From assembly GCF_963924675.1 (NCBI RefSeq), contig NC_089220.1:62072639-62136638 (forward strand): DNA of 64,000 bases. Direction: 5' to 3'. The notes beneath the pieces are model-generated. The model saw only the letters and a list, made by a program, of their open reading frames with translations. It made no database searches and had not been told where the DNA came from. The position numbers were made by a program, and so were the translations under genes. Source of the stretch: Phocoena phocoena. Taxonomy: Eukaryota; Chordata; Mammalia; Artiodactyla; Phocoenidae. Positions 1 through 11,729 of this stretch are shown here, piece after piece; positions within the stretch are counted from its first letter, which is position 1; each line of letters starts with the position of its first letter.

Positions 1-276
1 GTGCGCAGGTTTTCTCTAGTTGTGGCGAGCGGGCGCTACTCTTCGTTGCAGCGCACGGGCTTCCTATTGCAGTGTCTTCTCTTGTTGCAGAGCACGGGCT
101 CTAGGTTCATGGGCTTCAGTAGTTACGGCTCACTGGCTCTAGAGCGCAGGCTCAGTAGTTGTGGTGCATGGGCTTGTTGCTGTGCGGCATGTGGGATCTT
201 CCTGGACCAGGGATCGAACCTGTGTCCCCTGCACTGGCAGGCAGATTCTTAACCACTGCGCCACCAGGGAAGTCCT
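1..276 (-). mobile_element. CHR-type tRNA-derived SINE (long form), cut by window edge
   Basis: The minus strand begins at about 276 with the SINE head (GGACTTCCCTGGTGGCGCAG) and has a B-box-like GGTTCGATCCC near 215. The body contains the repeated 'AGTAGTTGTGG' and 'GCACGGGCTCTAGG' blocks shared with the other long copies. The A-rich tail lies before position 1. Divergence from the other copies marks it as one of the older insertions. It is a Pol III-type retroposon and encodes no protein. Confidence 0.9.
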
Positions 277-287
277 GTGAAATAGGT

Positions 288-400
288 TTTACTGACTTTG
301 TTTTAAAATTGGGAAAACTGGGCTCGGAGAGGCCGAATGACTTGCCCAAGGTCATACAGTTAATTAATCATTGAGCAGGATCTCAGGCAGGGCAGATACT
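288..400 (-). repeat. MIR fragment
   Basis: The plus strand reads like the reverse complement of a MIR core: 'GGGAAAACTGGGCTCGGAGAGG' is followed by 'TTGCCCAAGGTCATACAG' and then 'GGCAGGGCAG'. This is the usual order for an old MIR in minus orientation. Confidence 0.55.
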
Positions 401-946
401 AAAATATCCATCATACAGATGAGAAAAAGTGCTCCAGAAGCACTTGCCCGAGGCCATAGGGATTGTGATCAGTGGAGACAGATCTAAGAAACAGCCTTTC
501 CCTTTGGGCTGCTTTTCCCTTTTGGTCAGTGTGGTGCCAAAAAAAAAAAAAAAAAAACCTATCACATTTGGGTTTGTGAGGCTCTTTGGAGGCAGATCAG
601 CGACACGCGTTGACCCTGCCATAGGGGTCACTTTGTTGCTCAGCTCTCCTGGTGCCCTGCTTTCTCTCTGTGCTTCTTCTTGAGGTTCCCCAATGCTATT
701 GCCTGTACTGCCAGGACTGGTGGGTTGATGGTGGAGAGGAGCCCAGGCCACATGCCACCTCTGTGACTCTGCTGTTCTCACCATCCCTCTCATGGTCCAC
801 ACAGACTTTACTCTGACCTTTTCCTCAGGTCATCTCTCCCCTGTGCCTTTTCAGTGATATCAGCTCCTGACAATACAAAACAGCTCATTCTATTTGTATT
901 TCTTACTATAAGTTTGAGAGAGAGAGAAAGAGAATCTAATGAGCCT
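401..946. other. No gene seen; A-run at 539-558
   Basis: This stretch contains a 20-base A run at 539-558. I see no other repeat I can name and no coding signal. The open frames here are short and resemble nothing I know. Confidence 0.6.
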
Positions 947-1413
947 AGTTCATCTTTTTTTTAATGGAAGTATAGTTGACTTATCAATACAATGTTGTGT
1001 TAACTTCTGCTATACAGCAAAGTGATTCAGTTATACATATATATATTTTTCATATTATTTTCTATTATAGTTTATTATAAGATATCGAATATAGTTCCCT
1101 GTGCTGTACAGTAGGACCTTGTTTATCTATTTTATCCTAGTGGCATGTATCTGCTAATCCCAAACACCTAATTTACTGCTCCCCACAAATCTTTCCCCTT
1201 TGGTAACCGTAAGTTTGTTTTCTATGTCTGTGAGTCTCTTTCTCTATGTAAATAAGTTCATTTGTATAATTTTTTAAAGATTCTACATGTAAATGATATC
1301 ATATGATATTTGTCTTTGTCTGACTTACTTCACTTAGTATGAGAATCTCTAGGTCCATCCATGTTGCTGCAACTGACACTACTTCATTCTTTTTTATGGC
1401 TGAGTAATATTCC

Positions 1414-1450
<37 letters not shown>

Positions 1451-1585
1451 CTGTGTGTGTGTGTGTGTGTGTGTGTCTGTGTGTGTGTATACATCTCCTG
1501 TATTCATTCATCTGTCGATGGACACTTAGGTTGGACCATGTTTTTCCTGATGTAAATAGTGCTGCTATGTAGTTTGTCTTTTTTT
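947..1585 (-). mobile_element. 5'-truncated L1, 3' end, antisense
   Basis: Read on the minus strand this is the last part of L1 ORF2 (with a residual 'SAIKKNEVVSVAATWMDLE' segment) followed by the ungulate/cetacean-type 3' UTR. The 3' end appears on the plus strand as a T-run and 'GGAAGTATAGTTGACTTA'. An imperfect target duplication (tagttcatcttttttt at 947 against tagtttgtcttttttt at 1570) brackets the element, so it occupies about 962-1569. Confidence 0.85.
1414..1492. repeat. (GT)n compound microsatellite inside the L1
   Basis: Alternating GT is interrupted by TATAT and by two GT-to-CT steps. It sits where the parental L1 has a short TATATA/CACA motif near the end of ORF2, so it probably expanded from L1 sequence after insertion. 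Confidence 0.9.
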
Positions 1586-1885
1586 AACAGGAACATATCA
1601 TGGATTACTGGTATGAGTGGGCTGCCTTGGACCAGGTGCCACTGCTGGTCCATCAGTTGTGAGATAATCATAGGATCTATGAAGAGCCAATCTCCCTAGG
1701 GCAGGGCTATGGGGAGGGCAGTTTGTCTCAAAGTGGGATGTAGGTATGGCAGGTATTTTGAGATGTGGTCTGTCTAGACCTGTCCAAAGGAGAGAGACTT
1801 ATAGTAATTACCACTAAGTTTACAGGGATGAGGGGTCATTCTGGTTGAAGTGGGGCTGGGAGACTTCACAAGGACAAAGGAGCTT
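1586..1885. other. No recognisable feature
   Basis: This is unassigned single-copy-looking sequence with no repeat, open frame or RNA gene that I can support. Confidence 0.5.
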
Positions 1886-2215
1886 GGATTGGATCTTTTT
1901 AAAATTTTTGGTTGTGTTGGGTCTTTGTTGCTGCACACGGGCTTTCTCTAGTTGAGGCAAGTGGGGGCTACTCTTTGTTCTCATTGCGGTGGCTTCTCTT
2001 GTTGTGGAGCACGGGCTCTAGGTGCGCAGGCTTCAGTAGTTGTGGCACATGGGCTCAGTATTTGCGGCTCGCAGGCTCAGTAGTTGCGGTGCATGGGCTT
2101 AGTTGCTCCACGGCATGTGGGACCTTCTGGGAACAGGACTGGAACCCGTGTCCCCTGCATTGGCAGGCGGATTCTTAACCACTGTGCCACCAGGGAATTC
2201 CCTGGATTGGGTCTT
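1886..2215 (-). mobile_element. CHR-type SINE (long form) with target duplication
   Basis: The element spans about 1898-2203 in minus orientation. The head on the minus strand is at 2203, and the tail on the plus strand starts with the 'TTTTTGGTTGTGTTGGGTCT' module. The imperfect 12-bp target duplication is ggattggatctt (1886-1897) and ggattgggtctt (2204-2215). The body contains a local repeat of the 'CTCAGTAGTTG' block and is well diverged. Confidence 0.92.
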
Positions 2216-2745
2216 GAAGTATAGATATTAGCAGGCCTAGGAAGGAGAAGGCTGAAAGGGGGGTGTTATAGACAGAGGAAACAGTGCATGCAAAGGCACA
2301 GAGACTTGGCTTGAGAAAGCACAGCATTGGGGAAGAGCAAATCGTCCTGTGTGGCTGAAATGCCAGATCTGTGGAGAAGCATAGTGAGAGATGAGGCTGG
2401 AAAGTTAGGGAGGGTGAGATTTGTAATTCTCGGCTCAAGGCAGTGTTACCCCACAGGGAGCATTAGGAAATCTTTTTTTTTAAAATGGTTATTAGGGATT
2501 GTTACTGGCATTTAGTAAGTGGGACTAGGAATAAGAAGGACATTGTGCACAAAGAAGAAAAATGTTTTGTCCCAATGCCAATAGGGCCTTCACTGAGAAA
2601 CACTAGGCTAGACCGTGAAGGCCCTTCAAAGTCATGCCAAGGAATTTGGATTTTAGTCCCAAGAAAGATGGTGATGAGAATAAGGAGTCTGGAGTGGCTT
2701 CCAGATTTTGGGTTGGACAGTTGGGTGGGACGTAGTTCCAGTCAC
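2216..2745 (-). repeat. L2-like ancient LINE remnant
   Basis: Phrases such as 'GTGCATGCAAAGGCACAGAG', 'GAGATGAGGCTGGAAAG' and 'GAAGGCCCTTCAAAGTCATG' follow the order of an old mammalian repeat that I associate with L2 read antisense. Sequence decay is heavy and the family name is tentative. Confidence 0.4.
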
Positions 2746-4028
2746 TGAGGTTGGGATGATGGGGAGGAGGGAGCAGAGGTGGCCGATGGTAGGAAAGAAG
2801 AGGAACTCATGTTGCACATGTCACAGACCTGTGTTGCTCAGGAGTCAGTGGGATTCAGTGCATAGCGAGGTTGGAGGGGAGATGTTGACTTGGAAGCCCT
2901 CAAAGCATCAGAGACAGGTAAATTCATAGCATGAATGAGGTCATCCCTGATGAGTGTGAATTTTGGATTGTTCAAGGTCAATTTTTAATCTCAGGAAGAT
3001 TTTCCTGCTTCCTATTCAGTGTGTTCACAGAGAACGCCATTTAAAATTAATTTCAACCTAAGTAAAATATAATTAGGAAGAAAAACTTGCTGCCAAAAAT
3101 AAAATGAACTCCAGAATGAAGTGTGAAATTGATATTAGCTCACTTATGTGATAGGTTTATATGATGCTTTATCTTTCTTGATTCTACAAAACCTGGTAAG
3201 TTAGGGTGGGAGATATTTTAGGGATTCCTTTTTTAGTAACAGAAAAAGAAACAAAAGTTATGTCTTCTTCTTCCTTCTTAGGACTCTCTCTCAGTTAGCC
3301 TGGGTGATTTGGACTCTGAGTGTCTCTAGTCCCTCATGTAGTTAATATTTTTCTGACATATTACAAAGGGAAGTCTTCATTTGGTTAGAAGGAATATACC
3401 AGGACACAAACTTCTTTTATGCCCCCTCTTGGCACAGACATTACATTTACCCACTATTGTTAGGCTGAAGCATGCCTACCCAGATAGAATGTGCATTGTA
3501 TGATTTTTTTATTATCTGGTGATTTAAATCTTAAATTTCAGTGGAGAAAATCAAGCAGCCAGAATTATTGGCATGTTAACCTATAGAGGGTAGAGTCATT
3601 GGGAAGATAATCTATAGATGTTATTTTCAATAACAATAGCATTCTGTTCCTCACCACTTCTAAAATCACCTAGAAGTTCTTGGGAAGAATCCCATTACTG
3701 CAGTTCACACTAACTTTGATTTTTCAGATTGCTTTACACTAAGTTGATTCAGATTGTATCACTGGGTTCAAATAGACTGAAGTCATGACTATTTCCAAGG
3801 ACAATATTTGTCCTGCCTCTGTGTCCTCCCTGGGGAGGGTGTGGGCACAGAGTTTGATTAGGAGCTTTTAATGAGATGACCTGCCCTGCCATTCAGTTCA
3901 CTGTCAAAGCAAAAGGTATATCCGTATTTGACAGAATGGAATATCTTTACTCCAAGTTCTTGCTAAAGGAAGTAACTTGGAACACTCAGTGGACAGATTC
4001 TTATTAAGAACTTAAACTTTATTGTTTG
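2746..4028. other. No recognisable feature
   Basis: This is unassigned sequence. Short open frames exist but none resembles a protein I know. There are no clear repeat junctions. Confidence 0.5.
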
Positions 4029-5035
4029 TGAAAACAATGTTCATAACAAAAAAACAAACAACACAATCGAAAATGGGCAGAAGACCTAAGTAGACATTTC
4101 TCCAAAAAAAGACATACAGATGGCCAACGGGGACATGAAAAGATGCTCAACATCACTAATTATTAGAGAAATGCAAATAAAAACTACAGTGAAGTATCAC
4201 CTCACACAAGTCAGAATGGCCATCATTAAAAAAATCTACAAATAACAAACGCTGGAGGGGGTGTGGAAAAAAGGGAACCCTCCTAGCTAGTGGTGGAAGT
4301 GTAAATTGATACAGCCACTATGGAGAACAGTATGGAGGTTCCTTAAAAAACTAAAAGTAGAACTACCATACGACCCAGCAATCCCACTCCTGGGCATATA
4401 TCCAGAGAAAACTCTAACTCAAAAAGATGCACGCATCCCTATATTCACAACAGCACTATTCACAATAGCCAAGACATGGAAACAACCTAAATGTCCATCG
4501 ACAGATGAATGGATAAAGAAGATGTAGTATATATACACAATGGAATACTACTCAGCCATAAAAAAACAATGAAATAATGTCATTTGCAGCAACATGGATC
4601 AACCTAGAGATTTTCATACTAAGTGAAGTAAGTCAGAAAGGGAAAGACAAATACCATATGATATCACTTACATGTGGAATCTAAAATACGACGCAAAGTG
4701 AACTGATCTATGAAACAGACTCACAGACACAGAGAAAGTCGTGGTTGCCGAGGGTGAGGGGGCTTGGGAGAGGGATGGCTTGGGAGTTTGGGATTAGCAG
4801 ATGCAAACTAGTATATATAGAATGGATAAACAGCAAGGTCCTACTGTATAGCACAGGGAACTATATTCAATATCCTGTGATAAACCATAATGGAAAAGAA
4901 TATGAAAGAGAATACATATGTTTATGTATAACCGAATCCTTTTGCTATACAGAAGAAATTAACACAACATTGTAAATCAACTATACTTCAATAAAATAAA
5001 TTAAAAAAATTTTTTAATGAAAAACAATATTCATA
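4029..5035 (+). mobile_element. 5'-truncated L1, sense, with target duplication
   Basis: This is the sense-strand 3' kilobase of an L1. It holds the end of ORF2 (a 73-codon open piece at 4306-4527 contains the segment '[20 protein letters not shown]'), a 3' UTR, AATAAA near 4990 and an A-rich tail. The imperfect target duplication is tgaaaacaatgttcata (4029-4045) and tgaaaaacaatattcata (5018-5035), so the element is about 4046-5017. ORF2 is broken by stops, so this is a dead 5'-truncated copy. Confidence 0.93.
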
Positions 5036-5855
5036 TAGAGTTGCCTGAAGATATACAGTACATAGTTTCCCTAGATGATTGTTTCCCAAGGTGTCATCTT
5101 TAAATTTCCCTTAAATGTAAACAGCTATTATACGATGAAAAGATCAAATTATTATTTAGGTAAAATTCTGGGTTACAATTTCTTTACTGAAGGACTTCTT
5201 GGAGCACTTAGTATATGTTAATGTATATATAAATAGCCAAAAACGATAGGTCTAATACGAGTATGCAGTATTTCCCAAATGTACTTGACCACAGAGATCT
5301 TTGTTTTAGATCATATCACAGGGAGCAGTCATGTTGCTCAGAACACACCTTATTCTAGATATTCTAAATTTTATCCTTGGATGCAACCAGTTCATCAGAA
5401 TTCTGGGTACTTGGCTAACTTATTCTGGTCTCCCTGTCACAGAATTACTTTAGATTTACTGTATGTGATTAGCCTATATTGAAGGACTTTCTAAAAAATA
5501 GACCTACAGAATCTACTGTTACATCTATTACAGGGAAATCCTGGAACATGTTGTCTGTAGCCCAGCCAGGAGCTCTCTGTGAGACTTCCTAGAGGCATTT
5601 CTTTTAAGTCAACACAGGGGTGGTTATGCTTCATTTGAGCAACTTTTCTTTTAAAATCCTATGGGCACTATCAACTTTGTAACTGAGTTTTTTCCTTTGC
5701 TTTGAGCTAGGAAGTTCAGAGTGAAATTTGCAGCCCACCTCGAACAGTGCTACATGACTATATGGTGTGTACCTTGTACAGATTTTATCTTGGTTTACAT
5801 ATGATTTCTTCCCCATAATTTCCACTTATTTGATTTCCAAATTGAAAAATTCAGT
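5036..5855. other. Unassigned; weak hAT-MITE-like trace near 5268
   Basis: The phrase 'AGTATTTCCCAAATGTACTTGACCACAG' at 5268 resembles the start of MER-type hAT elements, but I cannot find a matching far end. Nothing else is recognisable and no gene is supported. Confidence 0.35.
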
Positions 5856-6110
5856 TCATTCACTTTTTCAACAAATATTTGTTTAGCCCCTTTTATGGGA
5901 CAAGCACTGGTCTTGGTGTTAGAAATACAATGGTAAAAATGATATCTGTGGTCTTTGCTCTTGAGATCTTACAGTCCACAGGTGGATATAGACTAGTAAA
6001 TATACAACACACCATATCCAATGTGATAAGGACTTGATGAGAAGTATAAGAGGGATATCTAACCCCCGTGGAGAGATCAGAAACACCATTAAAGAAACTA
6101 CATACAACCA
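5856..6110 (-). repeat. L2 3' end, antisense
   Basis: 'TTTCAACAAATATTTGTTTAG' followed by 'GGACAAGCACTGGTCTTGG' and 'GCTCTTGAGATCTTACAGTC' is the reverse complement of an L2 3' terminus. It continues with decaying similarity toward 6110. Confidence 0.6.
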
Positions 6111-7364
6111 TCAGAAATAAGCTTCTTCAAGCATGCTGGCCTACAAACTGCTTTGAATCCTTCCTTTATCCTGTGGTCAAACACCTTGGTGCCCATCCCC
6201 TATCCTACCTTGCATACAAGTGTGGAACCCTAGTGCTTCATTGCTAAGCTGGTCCCTCCTGTTTTGGTGCTTGGGCTAATGCCTGCTCTAATTTCCTGGT
6301 GGGAGATTCTGCAAAGTCCCATCGCTAAACATACCTAGCCTTGGATATTCTGTTTCCAACAACCCACTGTCTGGAGGCCCTTCCATATCCAATGAACTAG
6401 ACATAGCCAAAGAGGGGGTAAAGGAGGGAGAAGAAGACACACATTTTGGACATACCTGCATTTAGGGGGAAGAAGGAAGATTAAAGAAGGATCCAGAGGA
6501 GTAGCCATCACAGAGACAGGAAGCCCAGAGTGGCTCAGGGTCATGGAAGCCTTGGGAGGAGAAAATTCTTAAATGTATCCAATGCTACAGAGAATCCAGG
6601 AAGGTTAAAAGTTGTTATGCAGCCATTGGATTTGGTGATGTGAAAGGCAATGACGACCTCCAAAGAGCAATTTTAACTGAGTGGCGAGGAGGCAAAGAGC
6701 TAAGTATTATACAATCCAATGCGATTTGGGTGGTGAAGCAGTAGAAACAAGTATGGGCTAGCTTCTTAACAATTTGGGGAGTAGAGGGAAAGCAAGAGCT
6801 AGGGTGGTTCCTTAAAGGAATAGCAGGGTCAGGAGAAGGTTGTTGCTGTTTTGAATGACCAAATGCTTCACCCATATACATCTTTCATCACTAAAGACTG
6901 ACGAAATGTAGTTATGCCACGGTTGCTGGGCACTGGGGTAATGCATACAGTCAACATTCTGAAAGACTTCTTGAAACAGCACTTGAATCATAACCTAAAT
7001 TTTTAGGAGGGGCAGTGATTTCTTATCCACCATATCTTGATCAAACTTCAGATAGCCTTAACCTAATATTTGAAAAGTGAATAGTTTAAACTCATTTGTT
7101 GAGTTGTTCCTTTGCAGTGGGGTAATAGCCAAACAGTGACAACCAAACAGAGAATTTTGCAAGCAGAGCACCTCTGCTGGCAGCAGCAGCCCAGGGTGGC
7201 CGCTGTTCTGGATGAAAGACATGGACTTGACACTGAGAAACCAGAGGGGAGGCTTGAAGGGTGAGGGCGAGGATGGTCCCCAAAGTCTTCTTAGACTGTA
7301 TGTTTAGAATATAGTGCAGTAGTTTAGGGAATGATGCAGTGGAGCCAAGAACTTCCTGGTGACT

Positions 7365-7367
<3 letters not shown>
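6111..7367. other. No recognisable feature
   Basis: This is unassigned sequence without a supported gene, RNA or repeat. The minus-strand open frames (for example at 6615-6881) look like chance openings. Confidence 0.45.

Positions 7368-7419
<52 letters not shown>
7368..7419. repeat. (AC)n microsatellite
   Basis: This is an uninterrupted AC dinucleotide run of 26 units, long enough to be length-variable. It makes a false open frame on both strands. Confidence 0.97.
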
Positions 7420-7421
<2 letters not shown>

Positions 7422-7780
7422 GTACTACTGGTCTACCTCACTGTGTGCCTGCTGAGGCTCAAGCTTGCCCCATTCTGAAATCATTCTGCTTCCAGGGAGG
7501 ATGCAGACCAAAGGCCCTGAAATATTTCTCCAGATTCTTTGCTTGACTGCCTCTAAGGGTGTGCTTCCCAGATAATTCCTGACCCCTTGGTGCCCTCTCA
7601 TCTACTCCTTTATTGATGAGTCCTGGCTTCCTCCCATCCCCACTGTAGATGTTTTCCCTTCAGGGGCTTGTTTCCTCCATTGCTTGTCCCTGGAGCCCAG
7701 TTCCCAATCTGTCAGTTCACCCATCACCCTTGCCCTGCCTGCCTCTCCAAGAATCAGGACTGGCTCATTGTGCCAGGGAA
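7420..7780. other. No recognisable feature
   Basis: This is a C/T-rich unassigned stretch with no repeat or gene that I can support. Confidence 0.45.
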
Positions 7781-8023
7781 ATGCTAATAATAATGGCAGC
7801 TAACTTTTGTGAACGTTTACTGTGTGCCACGCACTGTTCTAAGTGCTTTACATGAATTATTTCATGTTATCATCTTAACAGCTCTTTGAGTGATGGGTTT
7901 ATAGATAAGGAAACAGGCACACACAGTTTAAGCAGCTTGTCCAGGAGACACATCTAAGTTTCAGAGCTGAGAGTCTGGCTTCAGAGTCTGTGTTCTTAAC
8001 CCTTATATAATATTGCCTCATCT
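7781..8023 (-). repeat. MIR, nearly full length, antisense
   Basis: The order 'AATAATAATGGCAGCTAAC', 'GTGTGCCACGCACTGTTCTA', 'GATAAGGAAACAGGCAC' and 'GTCTGTGTTCTTAACCC' is the reverse complement of a MIR, core and tRNA-like head included. Confidence 0.85.
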
Positions 8024-8343
8024 ACTAATTTAGATGAAAAGGACCAGGAGCACAGACAATTTGTCTATGCTCCTAGGGATCAGAAGCCCAAGCAGATTCT
8101 GGGTATTAGAAGCACTGAAATCCAGGCCTAGAATCTGAGTAACAGGCCCAAGACCTCAGTAGACAGAGGAAAGCTCCTCTCCATCCTAGACCAATAGGGC
8201 TAGGCTTTGCAAAAGAAAGCCCAACCAGGGGATGGTTAGGCAGGGCTGGAGAATGAAGAAGCACCCAGTGGGGTAGGAAAGCAGGGGAGAGATTAGTGCT
8301 ATATCTGCCCAATACAATGCTAGGATCTACATTAGAAGCCCTA
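8024..8343. other. No recognisable feature
   Basis: This is unassigned sequence between a MIR and an LTR. No gene signal is seen. Confidence 0.45.
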
Positions 8344-8776
8344 TCATGAGTTGAATTGTATCCCTCCCCAAAGATGTTAAAGTCCTGGTCCTCAGTACCT
8401 GTGAATGTGACCTTATTTGAAAATAGGGTCTTTGCATATAATCAAGTAAGAATGAGGTTATTAGAGTAAGCCCCAATCCACTATGACTTTGTGCTTTACA
8501 AAGGGGAAATTTAAACCCAGAGACAGACACATACAAAGAGAACTCCACATGAAGATGAAGGCAGAGATTGGGGTGATGTACCTACAAACCAAGGAAAGCC
8601 AAAGATGGCCAGCAACCCAGCAGAAGCTGGGAGAGAACCATGGAACAGTTTCTCCCTCACAGCCCTCAGACGGAGCCAATCCTGCCGACAAGAACTGTGA
8701 AACAATTAATTTCTGTTGTTTAAGCCACCTAGCATGTGATACTTTGTTCCAATAGGCATAGATAACTAATACAAAG
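8344..8776 (+). mobile_element. MaLR (MLT1-like) solo LTR
   Basis: Diagnostic MLT1-type phrases occur in order: 'TGAGTTGAATTGTATCCC', 'GAATGTGACCTTATTTG', 'ATTTCTGTTGTTTAAGCCAC' and 'AACTAATAC' at the 3' end. The usual polyadenylation signal before 'TTTCTGTTG' has decayed to AATTAA. It is an ERVL-MaLR LTR with no internal region, and it is old. Confidence 0.75.
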
Positions 8777-9929
8777 CCTAATGCCAAGATCCCAGCTCCG
8801 TCCCCAACTTAGGTATGGCTGAAAGGTCTGGGGCTGTGAATCACACTTCCAAGTCATAAAACTCTCTCAGGGACCCCTCTTTTCCATGATGGAGACCCAT
8901 CACGAAGAATATCTCTAAGCAAGGAGGGAAGGGAAAAGAAAGGATATTTGTGAGGGTCTACAGCCTTTCAGAAAGGAGGTGCACGTGAAGGCAGTATTTT
9001 CAGACTTAACATGAACTCAGCTGGTATTGTGCCAGCCATCAGCTGGCAGGTCCTGGCATCTGTCTCCAGCAACACAGATCTGCACCACTCTCATTTAAAG
9101 AAATAAACACATTGCTTACAGGTCAGCACATATCAATATCCTGCATTGGACTAGTTAGGATGGGCCGTGTGTCATTCTAGAGGAGAGGTCTGATCTTCAT
9201 GCACACCTCCATCGCCCAAACTGTAATTTTCAAGACATGTAGAGAATTGGGAAGTAGATTCCCATCCCCAGGAATTAGCAGTCATGGAAAAGCCTGGTGA
9301 AATAAAAGTAAGAAAGGTTGGTGCTTTATTTTGAAAACCTCTATACCACTTGCAAGGCTACATTATAAAGATTGGAGCTTTTTCACACAAGTGACTTGCC
9401 TTCTGACCTCTGTAGCTGCTTTTTCCACTCTTCTGAGACCTTGGAGTATGTAGGGCCAGACCTGTAGGGTTAGTCTTAGCAGAACACAATGATTCGGCTC
9501 TTCTTTGTAGGAGGATGTCTCCAAGCCATCGATTTGTGAATGTGTGCCATTATGTGGGAATCTGAACAAAATGGGACACTGGAATCCACAGGTGTATCAG
9601 TATCTATTAGGGGTTTTAGAAATCTCACTGGGTACTGCTGTCATACCACCCTCTAAGGTCTGCATGTGTTCTGGGCACAGTGATATTAGAGCTCAAAATG
9701 CTGAAACTCCCAGCCTGGGTGGTTCGATGCCAACAAGTTTCATAAGCTGATAAGTAATCAGCTCAAATCAAGTTGGGGTTCACAGTATCAAATCTAGTTT
9801 TCTCCGGGACATAGGAAGCAATCTTGAATCGGGTCTAGTCAGAAGACATCTAGGCCTTCCTTTTCTTTTAGTCAATAAAAATTTGCCACTAACATATACA
9901 TATAATAGTAACCAGAGCATATATTTCTT
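8777..9929. other. No recognisable feature
   Basis: This is unassigned sequence. It has no open frame above about 70 codons with recognisable content and no named repeat. Confidence 0.45.
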
Positions 9930-10085
9930 CTAGTGGAAAGAAAACTGCCAGAGATTCAGGAGACCTGGATCTTTGTTCCGAAGGTAAGACCCTGGGCAAT
10001 TCCATCTCTCTGGGCCTCTTTCCTCACTTGTAAAAGTTGGACTTGTACCCATTAACCTCAGGGGTAACCTCTAATTCTACAATTT
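9930..10085 (+). repeat. MIR-like CORE-SINE fragment
   Basis: 'GATTCAGGAGACCTGGATC', 'CCCTGGGCAATTCCATCTC' and 'CTCTGGGCCTCTTTCCTCAC' follow the MIR/MIR3 order in sense orientation. The element is decayed. Confidence 0.6.
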
Positions 10086-11579
10086 TGTCTCTAATACCAA
10101 AATATTCATATGATTGAACAAATAATATGTGATTTTTTAGCGTATTCTCAAGTAATTATTTTTGAAATCAGAAAGATTAAAATTATTGCTATTGTAATGG
10201 AAAACATTCACTCCACTTTTTCTTATTATCAGTTTGTGACTTAATTTAGATTATGAGCGTCTTGTTATAAATTATCTAAGTGACTATTAATAGTGAATAA
10301 AAATTCTAATAATAGTAATATAATGATGCAGTATGGTTCAATACCCATAATCATCAAATTAACATCTGTTTGGCAGCTGTCAGTGGATGTGAATTGGGAG
10401 TGGAGAGAGAGGGGAGGGCATAATCACCCAGGTTGGGGCCAATCCCTTGTCTCAGTTGTTTTTATCATTTCAGTGGAGCTTTTGCAATATTCCTGCCCAG
10501 AGCTGTGCTGTCATTTTCTTAGGTATTGCCAGAATGGCTGCCGTGCTCCATCCCAGAAGAGAAAATGTTTCACCAAAGATCAAAATATCAATTTTTATCT
10601 ACAAAGTCCACGACAACATTTTCTCTATTATTATTATTAATATTATTATTATTGAAAATTAAAGGTGCAATATCAAATGTTTTCAGCGGTGGAAGCGATA
10701 GAACTTTTACCGTTTTACAAAGGGAGGGACACAATATGGCTCTGATTCCCTGCCAACTGCGTAGGACAGCCAAGGCTTTCAATGAATGGACTTTCCGCTA
10801 ACAAGCTCTTAAAAGGTTGTATGCTTGGCCCTTAGCCTTTAAGCATGGTGAACATTTGCCATGGATAGCAGCCTTGAAAACCCTGTAGCCCATAACAAAA
10901 GGGTATTTTCCCCCTTTTACAGGGTCAAACCTATGCTGCGTACTTCCCCGCCAGCCCTGGCACCACAGACAAGTTCCTTTCATAGTGCAGCATACATAAA
11001 GCCTATAATTATCAGCTGCAGGTAGTGGCCACCTGCTCAGGGAATACACAGAAATGGAAAAAATGTGGAAGAATCTGTAGTAAGAATTCTCTGTTTGAAT
11101 TGGCCCTGAGACGCCCTGCCTCTGAGGGTTTTAGAAAGCATATGACTTTTACTCAGCCTCCTTTTGCTTACTAAACTGGCAATCTCAGAGTCAGAAGGTA
11201 ATCATACACAGACAGTAACACTAACGGTTTCAGCCGGGACACGGCTCCATCAGATTTTGTGGTACCCTATTCCCTGGGCTCACTGCATGCTACTTTCAGA
11301 GCTGTGATGTATTTGGTGTTTGATTATGTAGTAGGTGCTACTGTGCACTGCCCAGGTCCCCCTTGAGGTCCGAGGTAGTTATTCTCTCAGCTGCCAGGAC
11401 TGTTCCCTGCTGAAGATCTGTAGCTGAGTCCCTCCCCAGGAGTTGCCTTCAGCCTAAGGAAGGTACCTCAGACAGGTCACAGCCCTTCCCTCTGGTGGTC
11501 CTTATCCAGTGATCGGTCTGTGCAGGGATAGAAGGCCCACCCTCTATCTCAGTTCTGGAATGCTTGGAATAGCCACTCC
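10086..11579. other. Unassigned; (TTA)n tract at 10626-10653
   Basis: This holds a short imperfect ATT trinucleotide tract at 10626-10653. Overlapping open frames at 10293-10801 are partly driven by that tract and by low complexity, and do not resemble a known protein. Nothing else is identified. Confidence 0.45.
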
Positions 11580-11729
11580 AGGTTCAAAGCTCCCCAGGGG
11601 ATCAGCTGAAGTCTGTTGTGACTGAATTAAGTTCAAGCTCTCCTTCTGCCCTATCCGGTCTCCGTCGCTCCCTTACAGGTTTTGTTACTGATCACATTCT
11701 CCAAATAAACTACCTGCATGCAACCTAAG
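11580..11729 (+). mobile_element. ERVL-like LTR 3' end
   Basis: 'CTCCCTTACAGGTTTTGTTAC', 'CTCCAAATAAACTACCTGC' and 'ATGCAACCTAAG' align by eye with the LTR 3' end at 31190-31293 ('TTTCTTACAGGTGTTGTTTC', 'CCAATAAACATCCTGC'). The polyadenylation signal is AATAAA. I cannot place its 5' end and I see no internal region attached. Confidence 0.6.

Noticed and set aside
383..802. 139-codon minus-strand frame
   Set aside because: It crosses a 20-base A run (poly-Phe in translation), shows no recognisable domain, and has no splice or promoter context.
1414..1492. CRISPR-like array of repeats
   Set aside because: This is a simple dinucleotide array without spacers, in a mammalian L1. No CRISPR structure exists anywhere in the window.
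7092..7546. Open frames rich in Cys/Val and Thr/His over 7370-7419
   Set aside because: They are translations of the (AC)n microsatellite in two frames and not proteins.
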